Source of the DNA: Callipepla californica brunnescens
Lineage: Eukaryota; Chordata; Aves; Galliformes; Odontophoridae
Assembly (NCBI GenBank): GCA_023055505.1
Contig: JALIRH010000062.1
Span: 1,615,115-1,679,114, forward strand
DNA: 64,000 nucleotides
Direction: 5' to 3'
The stretch's first letter is position 1. Every line of letters starts with the position of its first letter. Below are positions 13,538-25,567 of the stretch, piece by piece. The position numbers and the translations under genes were made by a program. Below the pieces are notes generated by a model. That model saw only the letters and a list, made by a program, of their open reading frames with translations, made no database searches and was not told where the DNA came from.

Positions 13538-14083
13538 TGTCATGGTTTTCTGACTTTTGTTACTTGTTTTCCACATCATAACATCATGTAGTGCATTGGG
13601 AGCTAAAGAGTTAATGCTCCAGCTCCATGGCTCATCAATAGTTTCAGGTATACCTATCTCAGAAGAGAACTACATAACCCAAAGAATATGTAGGCGTTGC
13701 TTTGCATTTTTTCCATTTTCCACTCAGAACTGCTCGTGTGTCATGAAGCTTTTTCCCTTTTGGATTGACGCAGCAGCAGGTACTCACTAGCCGTCTCACC
13801 TTCAGCGTTTAGTGTAAGGCCTTCAGTTTTTGGACACTCTCTCTCATTTTGATTTATTAGCTTCAATTCCAATCATACTGTATTAAACTGTGCTATGTTG
13901 CATTCTGAAATCTTATTTAATAAATTAGCTTTCCTCCTCAGATCATTGCAGCTGTTTTGTTTTTAGGCCCATCTCTGTTTTCCTTTTTCCCTTGCCCCCT
14001 TCTCCCCTTCCCAGGGCGTGGGTCTGTGGGTCTCCCCAACCCAATCGTCAGAGAACTGGGCCAAACCAGCCCGTAAAACGATG
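13538..14083 (+). mobile_element. Solo LTR, family B copy 1 (ERVL-like)
   Basis: It starts TGTCATGGTTTT and carries the family's hallmark 'ttccacatcataacatcatgtagtgcattg' near the 5' end. It also has the 'gtaaggccttcagtttttggacactctctc' block, an AATAAA polyadenylation signal at 13919-13924, and a GC-richer tail ('cagggcgtgggtctgtgggtctcc'). The flanks are TCTCC at 13533-13537 and TCTCC at 14084-14088, an exact 5-bp target duplication of the size left by ERVL-type integrases. The sister copy ends TTGACA; here the last three bases appear lost. No gag-pol lies next to it, so it is a solo LTR left by recombination. It shares most of its length with copies at 15378, 35742 and 57701. Confidence 0.85.
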
Positions 14084-14541
14084 TCTCCACAATAAAATCT
14101 ATTACTAACAACTTAACAACGCAATAGCATTTTTTGACATTTGCAATGAATTGGTGTAAAGTATGTGTTAACTTAGTTTATTATGAGAATCTGTGACTAC
14201 CAAACTCCCAAGCAAAATATTCTGCCCTTAGTAGCAGAAATGTTTTGCTAAACAAATGGTACACTCAATCTTTAACGATGAACTTAGTTGTTATCTGATA
14301 ATACTGTCACACTAGGGATGCACTAATTTAATAAATTGCATAGCAATACCCCCAAAGCACACATAATTTAACATTTCCCCCAGAAATATTGTCCTTCAAA
14401 TGGAATGTAATGCTATTCATATTCAACATCTAGAAATAATTTGTGTATTACAGCTTCCAGAATTTTGAAAAAAGCTGAAATCAATTTTACTGGTTAAGAA
14501 GCTCTTCACTTCTTGTGGATAAATATTAGAAGTTGGTATAC
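14084..14541. other. Single-copy DNA between two LTRs
   Basis: About 460 bases of AT-rich sequence without a recognisable retroviral gene. This argues that the LTRs on either side are independent insertions, not the ends of one provirus. Confidence 0.5.
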
Positions 14542-14546
14542 ATGAA

Positions 14547-15360
14547 TGTAAGGATGGAAACTGATTTCCTTTCTTTTATCTCAAAGCTTGCTTTGTAAGG
14601 CCTTATCTGGTGACAAGACTCTGACTAATAACTGCTGGTTATCTAGGTGGGTGCAGTGTCTCTGCTTATGGTTGTAAAGATAAGCAGAAATAGGGGCAAA
14701 TAGTCTTTTCTGGGGGGAGTTTGGCTTGGAGAAGTTGACCACACAAAAAGACAACAATGATCCTACATGGCAGTGAAAGCAACATCCTCTGCTGGCTTAT
14801 CTGTTGGGCCAGACATGTCACACAAACAAAGAGAAAAGGAAAAAAAAAAACAAGAAAAAAAAAAAAAAAAAAAAAAAACACTGAGAAATGGAGGATAAAA
14901 GGCCTTCACTGAACCAAGGATTTTAAGAGTAGAATTCCTGGAGAAGAATTCTTGGAGAAGAACTCCCAAAGAAAACATTTTTGACGGAGAACTCCCGATG
15001 AGCAAACGGAGAATTCCCTGAGGGGAGAAACTCTTTGGACGAACCCCTTGGGCTGCTTGCTGTGAAGCTTCCTGGATTTCTCCATCACCCACAGTGATCA
15101 GATTGTTCCTGAGATCAACGGACCTACTACGAACCTCACTGGGCCCACGGTGGTGATTATATCTTTCTTTCTTTCTATCAAGACTCCTTGCTTTGTATCC
15201 CTTTTTCTATTGCTCACCTTCCATTCACCACCTCCCTACGCAATTAGTAATTGTAATAAACTGGTTGGGCTAACATTTGACCCGTTGTGTCTTAATCTCG
15301 TCATTGGGTATACAAATAATCAAAGAACCATGTCTCTCTCCTTTATATTGGAGCGTGACA
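14547..15360 (+). mobile_element. Solo LTR, family A (ERV, 814 bp)
   Basis: It begins TGTAAGG and ends GCGTGACA, flanked by ATGAA at 14542-14546 and ATGAA at 15361-15365. Inside are a 9-bp inverted repeat (TCTGCTTAT at 14661-14669, ATAAGCAGA at 14680-14688), long A-rich tracts, a TATA-like GATAAAAGGCC near 14893, and repeated 'gaattc(c/t)tggagaagaa(c/t)tc' units near 14932-14970. An AATAAA near 15257 is followed by a U5-like end. No coding sequence is attached. The 3' end and the poly-A signal are convincing. The 5' boundary rests on the target duplication alone; an alternative start at the TGTCAC at 14816, which pairs with the terminal GTGACA, would give 545 bp but no duplication. Confidence 0.7.
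14839..14878. repeat. Interrupted poly-A inside LTR A
   Basis: Two A runs, about 11 and 24 bases, are separated by CAAG, inside the LTR upstream of its TATA-like box. Slippage-prone. Confidence 0.9.
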
Positions 15361-15377
15361 ATGAACTAGTATATAGT

Positions 15378-15948
15378 TGTCATGGTTTTATGATTTTTGG
15401 TATTTATGGATACCACAACATCATGTATTGCATTGAGAGTTGAAGAGCTAATACTCCAGCCCCATGGATCATTCATGATTCCAGGTATACCTGCCTCAGA
15501 AGAGAAGAAGAACTACATTCCCCAGAGGACTTTGCGATGCTTTGTATTTTTACGTGTTTTCCGCTCAGAGGGAACAGATAAAAATTCCCTGCAGTCACGG
15601 GACACACTCTTTCCTTCGGGATTGACTCAGCAGTGGATGCTCGCTGTCGTATCGCCTTCAGCGTTAGAGTAAGGCCTTCGGTTTATCGGACACTCTCTCT
15701 TGCTCATCTTATTTGATTTATTAGCCTCAATTCCAATTATATTGTATTATATTGTGTTATTTTGCATTCTAATATCTTATTTAGTAAATTAGCTTTACTC
15801 CTCAGATTGTTGCCGCTGTTTTGTTTCTAGGCCCATCTCCTTTTCCCTTTTTCCCTTTTCCCTTCCCCTTTCCTGTGGCGTGGGTCCGTGGGTCCCATGC
15901 ACCAATTGTCACGGAACCAGGCCGATCCAGCCCGGTAAACCGTTGACA
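15378..15948 (+). mobile_element. Solo LTR, family B copy 2 (ERVL-like, 571 bp)
   Basis: This is the best-preserved member of family B here. It starts TGTCATGG and ends CCGTTGACA, so the termini are inverted (TGTCA and TGACA). The flanks are ATAGT at 15373-15377 and ATAGT at 15949-15953, an exact 5-bp duplication. It holds the 'accacaacatcatgtattgcattgagagtt' block, 'gtaaggccttcggtttatcggacactctctctt', a poly-A signal variant AGTAAA at 15783-15788, and the tail 'gtggcgtgggtccgtgggtccc'. It begins 17 bases after the end of LTR A. A 91-codon open frame at its start is not coding. It is a solo LTR with no provirus. Confidence 0.93.
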
Positions 15949-17888
15949 ATAGTTCGCTGTCTTTGGGCATTTAAGAGGAAGGGCTCCGAATGCATACTTA
16001 AACTAAATAAACAAGCAAACAAACAAATAAATAAAGGTGCAACATAGACACAAATGAGTAACATTAACAGGTATGAATGAATCAAGGACTATCTTGTTAA
16101 CACATTAAAAGACAGAGGTTAAATTCAGTGATATGGATAACTGTGTAAGAGATAAGGGGAAACATGAGAAACTAAAGTAGACTTATGGGTGTATATTAAA
16201 CCTCTGGAAGCCACACAGTACGCATGAAGGAATTAAGCTACTCAGTGGAATTGGCTTTAAGCCAATAGAAGCTACAAACACCAGCGATTATGTCCGTCTT
16301 TCAGAGCTTGCATGAAGATGGGAAAATCATACCATCCTACCTTTCAGTCACACATCTTTTGTTTCTTTCAGCCCTAAAAAAGGAAAATATTCTCTGCCTC
16401 TCTCTTCGCCACAAAAAGCCCCTGGAAACAGCTGAGTAAGAAACACCTTGCAATAAGCAAGTAAAATTATTATTATTGTTGTTGTTATTATTATTATTAT
16501 CATATAAACATATTATATAATATTAATAAACTATATATGAATATAAATATAATATACATATATAATAATATATGTAATAATAAATTATATATGTGAATAG
16601 ATATAATATATACATAAAGATATATAAATATATTTATATTACATATATGAGTATTTATATTATAATATATTTATATACTATTATATATAATAATAATAAT
16701 ATAAGTTGAAATGCTGTGCTGACATCCATTTTACTCGTTATGCTCTTGGTACTACAAAACCATTTTACTCTGCAAGAAAGCTTCTATGGTATTGTAACAT
16801 ACTCAGTTTTGTAACTTCTGTATCTGTCACGGAGTCTGAGATACATATAGATAATGGGATGTAACTACGCACAGAACTAATTAGTACAATAGCAGTCATT
16901 TCTTATTTTTTGAGGTTAAGATATTCTCTATGCTTTAAAGTAGTGCACCTTCTACACCCAGAGTGTTCATTCACAATGTTTTGTCTAGGCAACATGGTAC
17001 TTGGTTGTCTCAGCTGCATGAATACTTTAATAAAAGCAATAGCCTCTGAGATTTGTTGTGCACCCTCTTACATCTCAGTTAGTCTACTGGAACAGAATAT
17101 AATGCATTATGTAAATCTAATACATTCTCCACTGTTTTGCCACCTCTTCAGAAAGCATTTCAACAAGCACTTTTCAAATCTGTGTTTTGCAATAGCTTCC
17201 CGAGTACTCAACTTTTGGGCTGTATTGCAGAAAAAACTGACTGTACATGCCGGACTAAGTAAAAAAGTGATGATTTCAAATGTAATTGTCAATTGTTTAC
17301 TGACATTCTTCTTCAGCTTTTTCTGCGGTCTCTCCTCTGGCTAGACTCATGAAAGATGTGAAAATAAACACTGACAGTGAGAAATAATAAATTTGAACTA
17401 TACTCTATGCAACTATGGAACTGTAGTATAGAAATCGGCAGCACAGTGTAGCAAGTACCAGAGCAATGTTAAACAGATGCTGTCACATTTAGCAGCAGTG
17501 CTAAAAGTGGAGCGTTCCACTCTTCCTCATCGTATACTGGAATTGTTCCATCCTACTCAGAGAATTTCAATATATAATATTTTTTTAAATACAAAACACC
17601 TTTCTCATAAGTTAAAATAAGACATTTTTTGAAAAAGATCTCATGTATTTCTTTTTATTTTACAAAGGCAAATCAGAAATAACATTACAAACAGATGAAA
17701 TTACAAAGCTGCATAAACAGGTCTCTCCTTTAAATAAATATATAGAGGGCAGAAGAAACAAATAGGTGTAAAGACAGGACACAAAAGGGAGCTGATTATC
17801 TTAATTATGTTTTTTAACTTTTTAAAAAAAGACACAGCTGATAAAATATAAAAATTGTGTTTCAGATTAGAACTCAGTGACCTAGAGT
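15949..17888. other. AT-rich DNA with TA-rich block
   Basis: After LTR copy 2 there is a short AAAC/AAAT array (about 16010-16037) and a large TA-rich block at 16465-16704. A 144-codon plus-strand frame at 16910-17344 is the longest in this stretch. It shows no recognisable domain and is near the length expected by chance in AT-rich DNA of this size, so I do not call it a gene. Confidence 0.45.
16465..16704. repeat. TA-rich low-complexity block
   Basis: About 240 bases almost entirely A and T. It starts with ATT/GTT trinucleotides, passes into imperfect ATATAT/AATATAT palindromic units and ends in TAA trinucleotides. It contains many short inverted repeats able to form cruciforms. Confidence 0.92.
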
Positions 17889-18620
17889 TTCAGAGAATCA
17901 GAGAAGGGACCTCAGAGATCATCAAGTTGCAACACCCTCACCACCATATCAATCTGCTAAGAAAACCATCAACCCTAGCCTTGACTGCCCACAGGGACTG
18001 CACATCCATAGTTTCTACAGACAGCTTATGCCAGTGCCTCACCACTCTGAGTTAAAAATTTCTTCCTAACAGCTAACCTGAACGTCCTCTCTTTCAGTTT
18101 AAATTCGTTTCCCCCTTGACCTATCACTTGCATAAAAAACATTACCACCCCACCCTTCTTCTTTTATGCTCCTTTTAAGTACTGGAAGATTAAAATGAGG
18201 AGCCTTCTCTTCCCCTACTTCCCAGAGCCTTCCCAGGAAGTTGGGAAACTTTTCCCTGGAGCTCCCCGGAGCTTTCTCTTCCCCGGGCTAAACAATCCTA
18301 AGTTCCTCAACTTTTCATCATAAAACAGGTGTTCCAGCCCCTTGATCATCTTAGTGACCCTTTTTTGGACCTGTTACAACAGCTCTGCTTCCATCTTGTG
18401 CAGAGGAGCCCAGGCCTGGAGACAGTACTCCAAATGGGACCTCAGGAAGGCAGACCAAAGGGGTACAGTCACCTCCCTCTCCCTGCTGCCCCCTCTTCTT
18501 TTGATACAGCTCAGGATACCACTGGCCTTCTCAGCTGTAAGGACACTCTACTGGCTCAGTTCACCTCTTGGCCACCAGGACCTCCAAGCCCTTCTCACCA
18601 GGGTTGCTCTCCAGGAGTTT
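17889..18620 (-). mobile_element. CR1 LINE, 3' part
   Basis: Reading right to left this is the CR1 ORF2 C-terminus and 3' UTR. The plus strand shows the antisense hallmarks: 'agaatcagagaagggacctcagagatcatcaagt' at the 3' end, 'gccagtgcctcaccactctgagttaaaaatttcttcct', 'gggctaaacaatcctaagttcctcaa', 'tgcagaggagcccaggcctggagacagtactccaaatgggacc' and 'tctggccttctcagctgtaagg...cactctactggctca' type segments. It is 5'-truncated at about 18620 and too diverged to encode protein. A short 'cttcccagagccttcccaggaagttgggaaacttttccctggagctccccggagctttctcttcc' stretch is an internal tandem-like expansion not typical of the family. Confidence 0.9.
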
Positions 18621-18647
18621 ATATTTTTTTATCTGATTACCAGATAA

Positions 18648-18690
18648 GTAAATAAATAGATAGACAGACAGACAGACACAGATAAACAGA
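18648..18690. repeat. GATA/GACA tetranucleotide array
   Basis: AAAT and GATA units pass into about four GACA units, directly after the 5' end of the minus-strand CR1. Confidence 0.85.
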
Positions 18691-19107
18691 ACTGCAAGAC
18701 AAAGCAGTGCAGCTACTGATCAATGATGCACTTTCACCATGACACTGGCACAGCAAGGTTTAAGAACACACACACAGTCTCAAAAAGGACACACATGAAA
18801 ACTTAAAGTTATATCAAAAGGCAGAAGAGATGACCCATCTGCTTTTCAGGCAATTGCCTAATAGCTCTCAGGAAAGACTCTTATTTTCTGCTTTTTCCTT
18901 CTTTGTATAGTGAGAAAGCAGCAGACTAATCACATAGCTCTGGCATTCAATCTAGTGCATGAGCCTAGATTTCCACTGGACACATTGTTCAAGAGAACTA
19001 ATTAAGCATATATATAAAGTTTTTTCATGTGTCTATTTAACCTTCTGGTTTGTACCAAATAAGTAAAAACATACTATATAACATGGTCAAAAAGTCTGAG
19101 TCTTATA

Positions 19108-19172
19108 AAAACAAAACAAAACAAAACAAAACAAAACAAAACAAAACAAAACAAAACAAAACAAAACAAAAC
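19108..19172. repeat. (AAAAC)13 microsatellite
   Basis: Thirteen perfect AAAAC units (65 bases). The 75-codon open frame through it, with Lys-Thr-Lys-Gln-Asn repeats, is a by-product of the array. Confidence 0.97.
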
Positions 19173-22100
19173 AGCAATTTTAAACTTTCAAACATTCTTA
19201 CCAACAGAGATTTCAAGGACCCAGTTTATTTCCCTCACTGGAACATGGATAAATCCCTTTTTATGACACATAGATGACACTCATTGTTTTACTCTCTGAA
19301 ATTCTCTGGCTTCCACTTTACCACAATGACACATCCTAATCACTGACAGCCAGAAACCACTGTGCTTCCTCTGAAGAAAGATTTCATTCATAAAAGACAT
19401 GTCCCTGCATTACAGTCAAACCACTGCCTTCACAGACTGAGAAGTGGCTGCTGGTGCAATGAGCCTGGGTGCGATCAGCCTTGGTGTTGGGTGGTGGAGG
19501 ATGGTGCTGCAGAAGGCCAGTGGTGACTGCAACATCTTGTGCCAACCAGCTACAGTCCACTAATGCTCACAAATCACTGCCATGAAAATCTCAGCTAGTT
19601 TTTTAAAGTAAATAGGCTTTCCACTTTCTTTATGGTTCTACTGTTGTTAATTCAGACTTTGAACTGATTTAATATTGATAACCAGCTAGTATACACGAAC
19701 TGAAATTATGCGTGACTTGCATACTTTGCAGTTTAGAATTTTTGTTTTGCACAATCCTCAATTATTGAAAGGAAATGAAAAGAAAAATTAGAGAAAAAAA
19801 ACAGAAAAGGAATGTTAGAGATTTCTCACAGAAATAATAAACTTTGAATTTTTTCTTCCAAATTTTTTTTTTAAGCAGAAAAACAGTGATTGCAGAAAAA
19901 AGAAAAGAAAGCAAAGAAAAAGATACCAGAAAAGGATGTGTTTTGTTTTTATGTTTGTTTGCTCATTTGGGGTCTTTTGTTTGCTTGTTTACTTGTTTTT
20001 TTGGTACAAAAAAAGAATTTAGATACTGAAAGTTATGTATAAATTCAGGTTAAGTGTAAGTTAAAGTGAAATTTATAAGCTGTATGTTATCATATTGCTT
20101 ACTCAGTATTTTGCATTTCTATATGTATTTGTATAAACCTTTTATTTAGATGTTTTCTAAGCATTATTCACATTATATTACAGGCTGTGCACAATGGGAA
20201 TCAATAGTAATCAATTGGTTTGGTTTATTTAATTATTTTTAAATGTTTATTTACTAGTGAGTTAGACTGTTTATCTGGTACTTTTATTCTACAACTGTAA
20301 AGAAAATCTAAAAAAAAATAAATTAGAGGGATTCGCAAAAAGTGATTGTTTAGAAATGAAAACAAACTAAAAAAAATTAAAACAATGATCTGCCTAAAAT
20401 AGAGAGATAATTCCTGTTTTTCTCTTTACTTCAACAGTAACCTACATGCAGTTTATTTTCATTACACATTATTTACACCGATGACAAAGCATCTACTTTT
20501 TCACTGCATCCACAGACTAGGAGACAAGCCTGGAGAAAACTTCTTCATGGAACACAAGAGTAAACCTCATGGGAGTTTCATCTTTCACAACAGAAATGCC
20601 TGTGCAACTAATCATAACCCAGGAAAATTTCTGCAGCATTGCTATTATAACTCTTATGTCTCTGGATGTTTGTGCTGTCCCGGGAGTATTGTTCTGGATC
20701 GATTAGCATCTTTATAATGAAATGTTCAATTACAGCTTTGAAAGTGGTAATTATAAAGGGAGTGTGTATTTTCCAGTTAGGGACTTTGTTTTGATTTTTT
20801 TTTTTTTTAATTATCAGTGCGTGAAAGGCAACTTTAGAAGTTCTGACTGCACTGTTGCCTCTTTGGAAAGAAACAATGTTTTGTTGCTCTCACTGTGCAT
20901 AAGCTAAATTGAATTTCTAGTTATGAGTGGTATGGGAGTTTTATTTTCAACTGCCAGGGTGTGCAACCATCTGTAACCAATTTTTCAATATTTTGAAAAG
21001 CCTCATTTGAAATATACAGTGGTGAATGACATAGGGACCCTGTTGTAAGTTAACAGGAAACTCAAGAACTTTCCGACTGTTTCTCTTTGAAGTAAGAGTA
21101 GGAAAAAGTGTAAGGAAGACTACTATGAACGACAGATTTCAGCATTCCATTAGTAACATCTATATGAAGGTAAAGCAGTGAATTTTTGGAACATGTCTAA
21201 ATTTGGGAAACTGTTTCACACTCTTTTATGTCTGCTATTCTATTATTATCCAATGTCATTAAGGACAATTTTTGCTTACAAATCTTTTGCAAACGAAACA
21301 GCACTTACTGAAACACTCTAAAGGGTGTAGCTTGTAAAGATAACTTTAGAAGATGCTTTCTCTGAGAAACGTATTCAGCTGGTGAGGTATGGATTAGTTT
21401 GTAATGCTTCTCTACTTCTGATGCTAGAAGATTCACTACGAACAGTAGAATTTCCTGTGCACTTATTTATTCAATTATTAATTGAATAAATATATATATA
21501 TATATAATGAGAGTAACAGCTACAACCAAATCAAGTGAGACAATAGAAGCTTATCTTTTGATATCCAGAACTAGAATTCCTCAACACAATCTCCTGTCAT
21601 ATAATAAATAGTTCTAGCACTGCTGTAAGCCAAAGGATAAAGAAGTTTGTATAAACTGGTAGAAGCAAGTCACGTACTAAAATAAAAGGAGGAGGAAAGA
21701 AAGCACTTTGTCTATTAAACAGAATATTAATTCCAGAAAGGTGATCTTTTGGAGGACAACAGTGAGTTGCAATGAGCATCAGGTGCATTAAACCTGTCCC
21801 CATTGATATATACTACCATTAAACACATACGAGACTTAATATGTGGCTAAAACCAGTAAGCTGATAACTGTTCATAATGCAATTCTTACCTGTTAATACA
21901 TAAAGAAAGAACACACTGAATATTGAACAGCATTGCAAACTACCAATCACAACCCTGATTTCAATTCCCAGTGCGTATTCTAGGAACAAACTAGGAACAA
22001 CTTCTAGGAACAATCCTAGGACCAAACTGCTTTCACTTCTCCTACATGCTCAATTGTGTCTAATATGCTTATCTAATATCAGCTTAATGCTTGGTTCTGC

Positions 22101-22317
22101 ATTTTTCCCTTGAAAAAATTACAAACATAGAATACTGTTTTGACAAATCATTCTTTCATAATAGCTTTTTTGTTCTGTCATGTGTATTCTCACTTGGACT
22201 CCTTGTGCATATTCACTGAAAACATAAATTATAGATTTCATTACCTCTATGCAAAGCAAACTGATAGACTGAAGAATACTGAAAAGCACTGATTTTCTTC
22301 AGTGACCGTCCCTTTTT

Positions 22318-22391
22318 GAAGAGAGGAAGGAAGAGAGGAAAGAAGAGAGGAAGGAAGAGAGGAAGGAAGAGGGGAAGGGAGGGAGGAGAAA
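22318..22391. repeat. Polypurine GGAA/GAGA tract
   Basis: About 74 bases of pure A/G on the plus strand with repeated 'gagaggaaggaa' units. Long homopurine tracts with this symmetry can adopt triplex structure. Confidence 0.93.
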
Positions 22392-22535
22392 ACTTGCACA
22401 AGACTCAGAAACTCATAGATGTTAGGACAAGTTAGGGAAAAGAAAAAATATCTATGAGAAATATATAAAAGCTCAATGTTTTTTCAACAAACAAATGTAC
22501 AAAGAGAAACAATTAGAAATCCATTACTCATTAAC

Positions 22536-22556
22536 AAAAAAAAAAAAAAAAAAAAA
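22536..22556. repeat. Poly-A (21)
   Basis: Homopolymer with no retrocopy or LINE sequence recognised beside it. Confidence 0.9.
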
Positions 22557-25463
22557 GGAAGCGTTGAAAGATTGAGTTCTGTCATTTTTTCCAATTTAGA
22601 ACACTTTGCTTTATCATGAAATATGCATTCCAGGACTGTGAAATCATGGAACATTTCACTGGGTTTCACACATCAGCTGTAGTTTACACTTGCTCTAAAA
22701 AAATAGATTTAAAATATCTGACCAGTAAATATATTCTGAATTTCAGAATTCTGTTCTGAAATTAAAACCTGAAGTTAAGCTTATGAACTTTCATGATATG
22801 TTTTGCAAACACAAAGAAATGGTTCCCCTTTACTCCAAACATAGTCCTTTCTATAGGAACAGTTATATAGCTAAGCCATTCTAGAATACATGATTTAAAA
22901 TCTTTTCCTATTATGCGATTGTCAGAGAATAAATTTTAATCACAAACATGTCATTAAACTCACATTTTCTTATTACCTTGATAGAAAATCTCTAGAAATT
23001 TCATACCTAGTTACTAAATCAAACTTCCAGTTTATGGGATTTATTGGTAGCCAATCTCGATTTCATTCTTCAATGACTGGTGTTCATTTTTTTCACAAAT
23101 ATCAGGCAGATTCAGCAAGGTTTTCTCATGTATTATCTAGTCATATACAATAATTTGCTACCACTGGTTTTCCTGATCTATGAAAATAATTGGTTAACGT
23201 GTACTACTGTCAAAACCTAGAATAGTAGTAAGCACATATTGCTGAGCACAGAGTATCAATTAAAAGAGAACTTACTTACAAATATGAGCTAGAAAGACGC
23301 TAAGTTTCAAAAACTTGCTGTAGGCCAGGATTTTTACACGCTCCTGTAACCTGATCTTCAGACTAGACAAAGCATTAAAGAATAACTAATGATCTTCAGT
23401 ATTTCAGAAATAAATGCTTCCACTTGATATACTTGAACTTCTGTTTTCCTATAAAAACAAAGAAACTCTTGATCTTAAAAGTAAACTCTGGGGAGAAGCT
23501 TAGGAAAGAATGCTTTTTTCCCATAGAAACAAGCACTAACATGAAATCTTGCCACAAAAGTAGAAACCTGAGTACACCAAAGAAGCAAAAGGCAAATAAC
23601 ATGAATGAAACATCTTTTCTAAATATCTTAACATATTCCCATCAATACATGAAAATTAATTCATTTAAGTATTGTTATCTACTTATTAATTTCTACACTT
23701 GCTTGAAGAATCACAGCCAAAGCATCTCACGAAAGACACAGTTTTAACTGTTTTACAATTGGATAGGAATGAAAGCAACGAACAATTCCAGTTTGAGAAA
23801 AACTGTTATCCTTCAAACTCAACAGGACAAAGGTGAGAGTATAACTCAGCATTTTGTCACAGTGTAGTCTTTTGAGAATCAAGTCATGTAATCATCTCAG
23901 AGGACACTATGACTCCTTTCACAAAGGATATATTTTAGCTACCACAACTTTTACCATACTACCCAATCATTTATAATCAGTAGGAGTTAATATTTGCTTC
24001 GCTTAATTTACTTTTAATTTAATATTTGAGAATGATAAATACCTATTCACTCCTTTCTCTGTAAAACAGAAAGGAACAGTGCTGCTTTCATGAATTCTTT
24101 AGTCTTTATTAAGTTTATGGCAGAGAACAAGAGTAAAACTAAAATTTTTGATCAAAAATCTCCCCAGTAAATCTCTCTAGTAATTCAGAATGACATGTCA
24201 GTCTTAAACTTGAGGGAAGTAATACCAATAACCTTTTCAAAAATGACAAAGTTTTATTTGAACCTTTTCATAATTAAAGCTTGCTTAGATATTATTTCAG
24301 ATATGCAGAAATTTTTCCAAAGTTAGAAAGCTAAACTAAAAATTAAAATAAAGTTGAAATATTCCCTTGTGCCATGCTTCTTCTCACCTGAAGAGTAAAC
24401 AGCTTGGAATTTCTCACCTTGTCAGAAATTGAATTGCTTCACAAGTGTCAAAAAAAATAAAAAATAATAATCTACTATTGATACATGGTTATGGCAGAGC
24501 TGAACACAAATATAAAGTTTGACGGTAGGAAGAAAATGAAGGACAGCCTGTTCTTCAACTGGACAATCAAAATTATATATTTCCAATAAATACACAAACA
24601 AATAAACACACAATAAACAAAACAAAACAAAACAAAACATGGGGGTTTAAAAGTTTTGCTGTAAAATTTATCAATGAACTGTTGCATTTCTTTATAAAAC
24701 TGTCATAGAGCACAACAAGGCCACAAAACTAATACCCTTCGGGAACACAGAATGAATCATTCTCGGTAGCTTTCAAGTAGGTTAGTCTTTCAATCCTGTT
24801 ATCCATTAACTGTACTTATATTTCTGAATTTCTGGTAAGATTAACTTTCAAGTGGAAATTTGTAATAATCATATAGAAATGTATAATTTATATTTGACAG
24901 AGAAGGTGATGCTCTAGATTTCTATTAAGCATCATTTCTATTCTTAAATTTCAAAGATAAACTTTGTTTCCTAAGATGGATAAAGATTTTCCAACAGTGA
25001 ACTATCATTTCAGACAAACTACACCTTGCTTTTGTAGCAACAAAAGATCTTTAATTGATCATTTTGTTCTGTCTGAAGTACACCAACTATGTTGCTTAAA
25101 ACTAAAAATTTCTTGATTCACAATGCAATAGATCTTCACGATTCCATGCCATATTCCTAATCATACATACAGAATTGCACCTGAAGATACATCCCTTTCT
25201 GAAGGTACATACCCTTTCTCCAAGGAAAGATGTAACACATAATACATTTGCTTTAAATATTTCTTCTTAATTAGAACTGGTATAGAGCTGAACTTTCTAG
25301 TTATGCTAGTTGTACATATCTAAAGGTATAAGCTGTTGGGAGAAGACATGATTAAATAATCACCAGCTGTAAATAAGGATGTCAGACTCATTGAGTTTAT
25401 CTGAGTGAGAAAAAAGGCAAAAGTAATGCCAAAAACTAAAAGGAACTAGAACTGTAGTTTATT

Positions 25464-25567
25464 AAAAATAAAATAAAATAAAATAAAATAAAATAAAATA
25501 AAATAAAATAAAATAAAATTAAATTAAATTAAATTAAATTAAATTAAATTAAATTAAATTAAATTAA
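25464..25567. repeat. Compound (AAAAT)n-(AAATT)n microsatellite
   Basis: About eleven AAAAT units run to about 25519, then switch abruptly to about ten AAATT units. Both blocks are nearly perfect, so a single base change in the unit was itself amplified. Confidence 0.96.

Noticed and set aside
14816..15360. Alternative LTR A start at TGTCAC, pairing with terminal GTGACA
   Set aside because: Flanks AGACA and ATGAA do not match, while the start at 14547 gives an exact 5-bp duplication; kept only as an alternative.
13538..15948. One provirus bounded by two family-B LTRs
   Set aside because: Each LTR has its own, different target duplication and the space between holds another LTR and single-copy DNA, not gag-pol.
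16910..17344. 144-codon plus-strand open frame
   Set aside because: Near the length expected by chance for AT-rich DNA of this size; no recognisable domain or conservation evidence.
19108..19172. 75-codon frame with Lys/Thr/Gln/Asn repeat peptide
   Set aside because: Direct translation of an AAAAC microsatellite.
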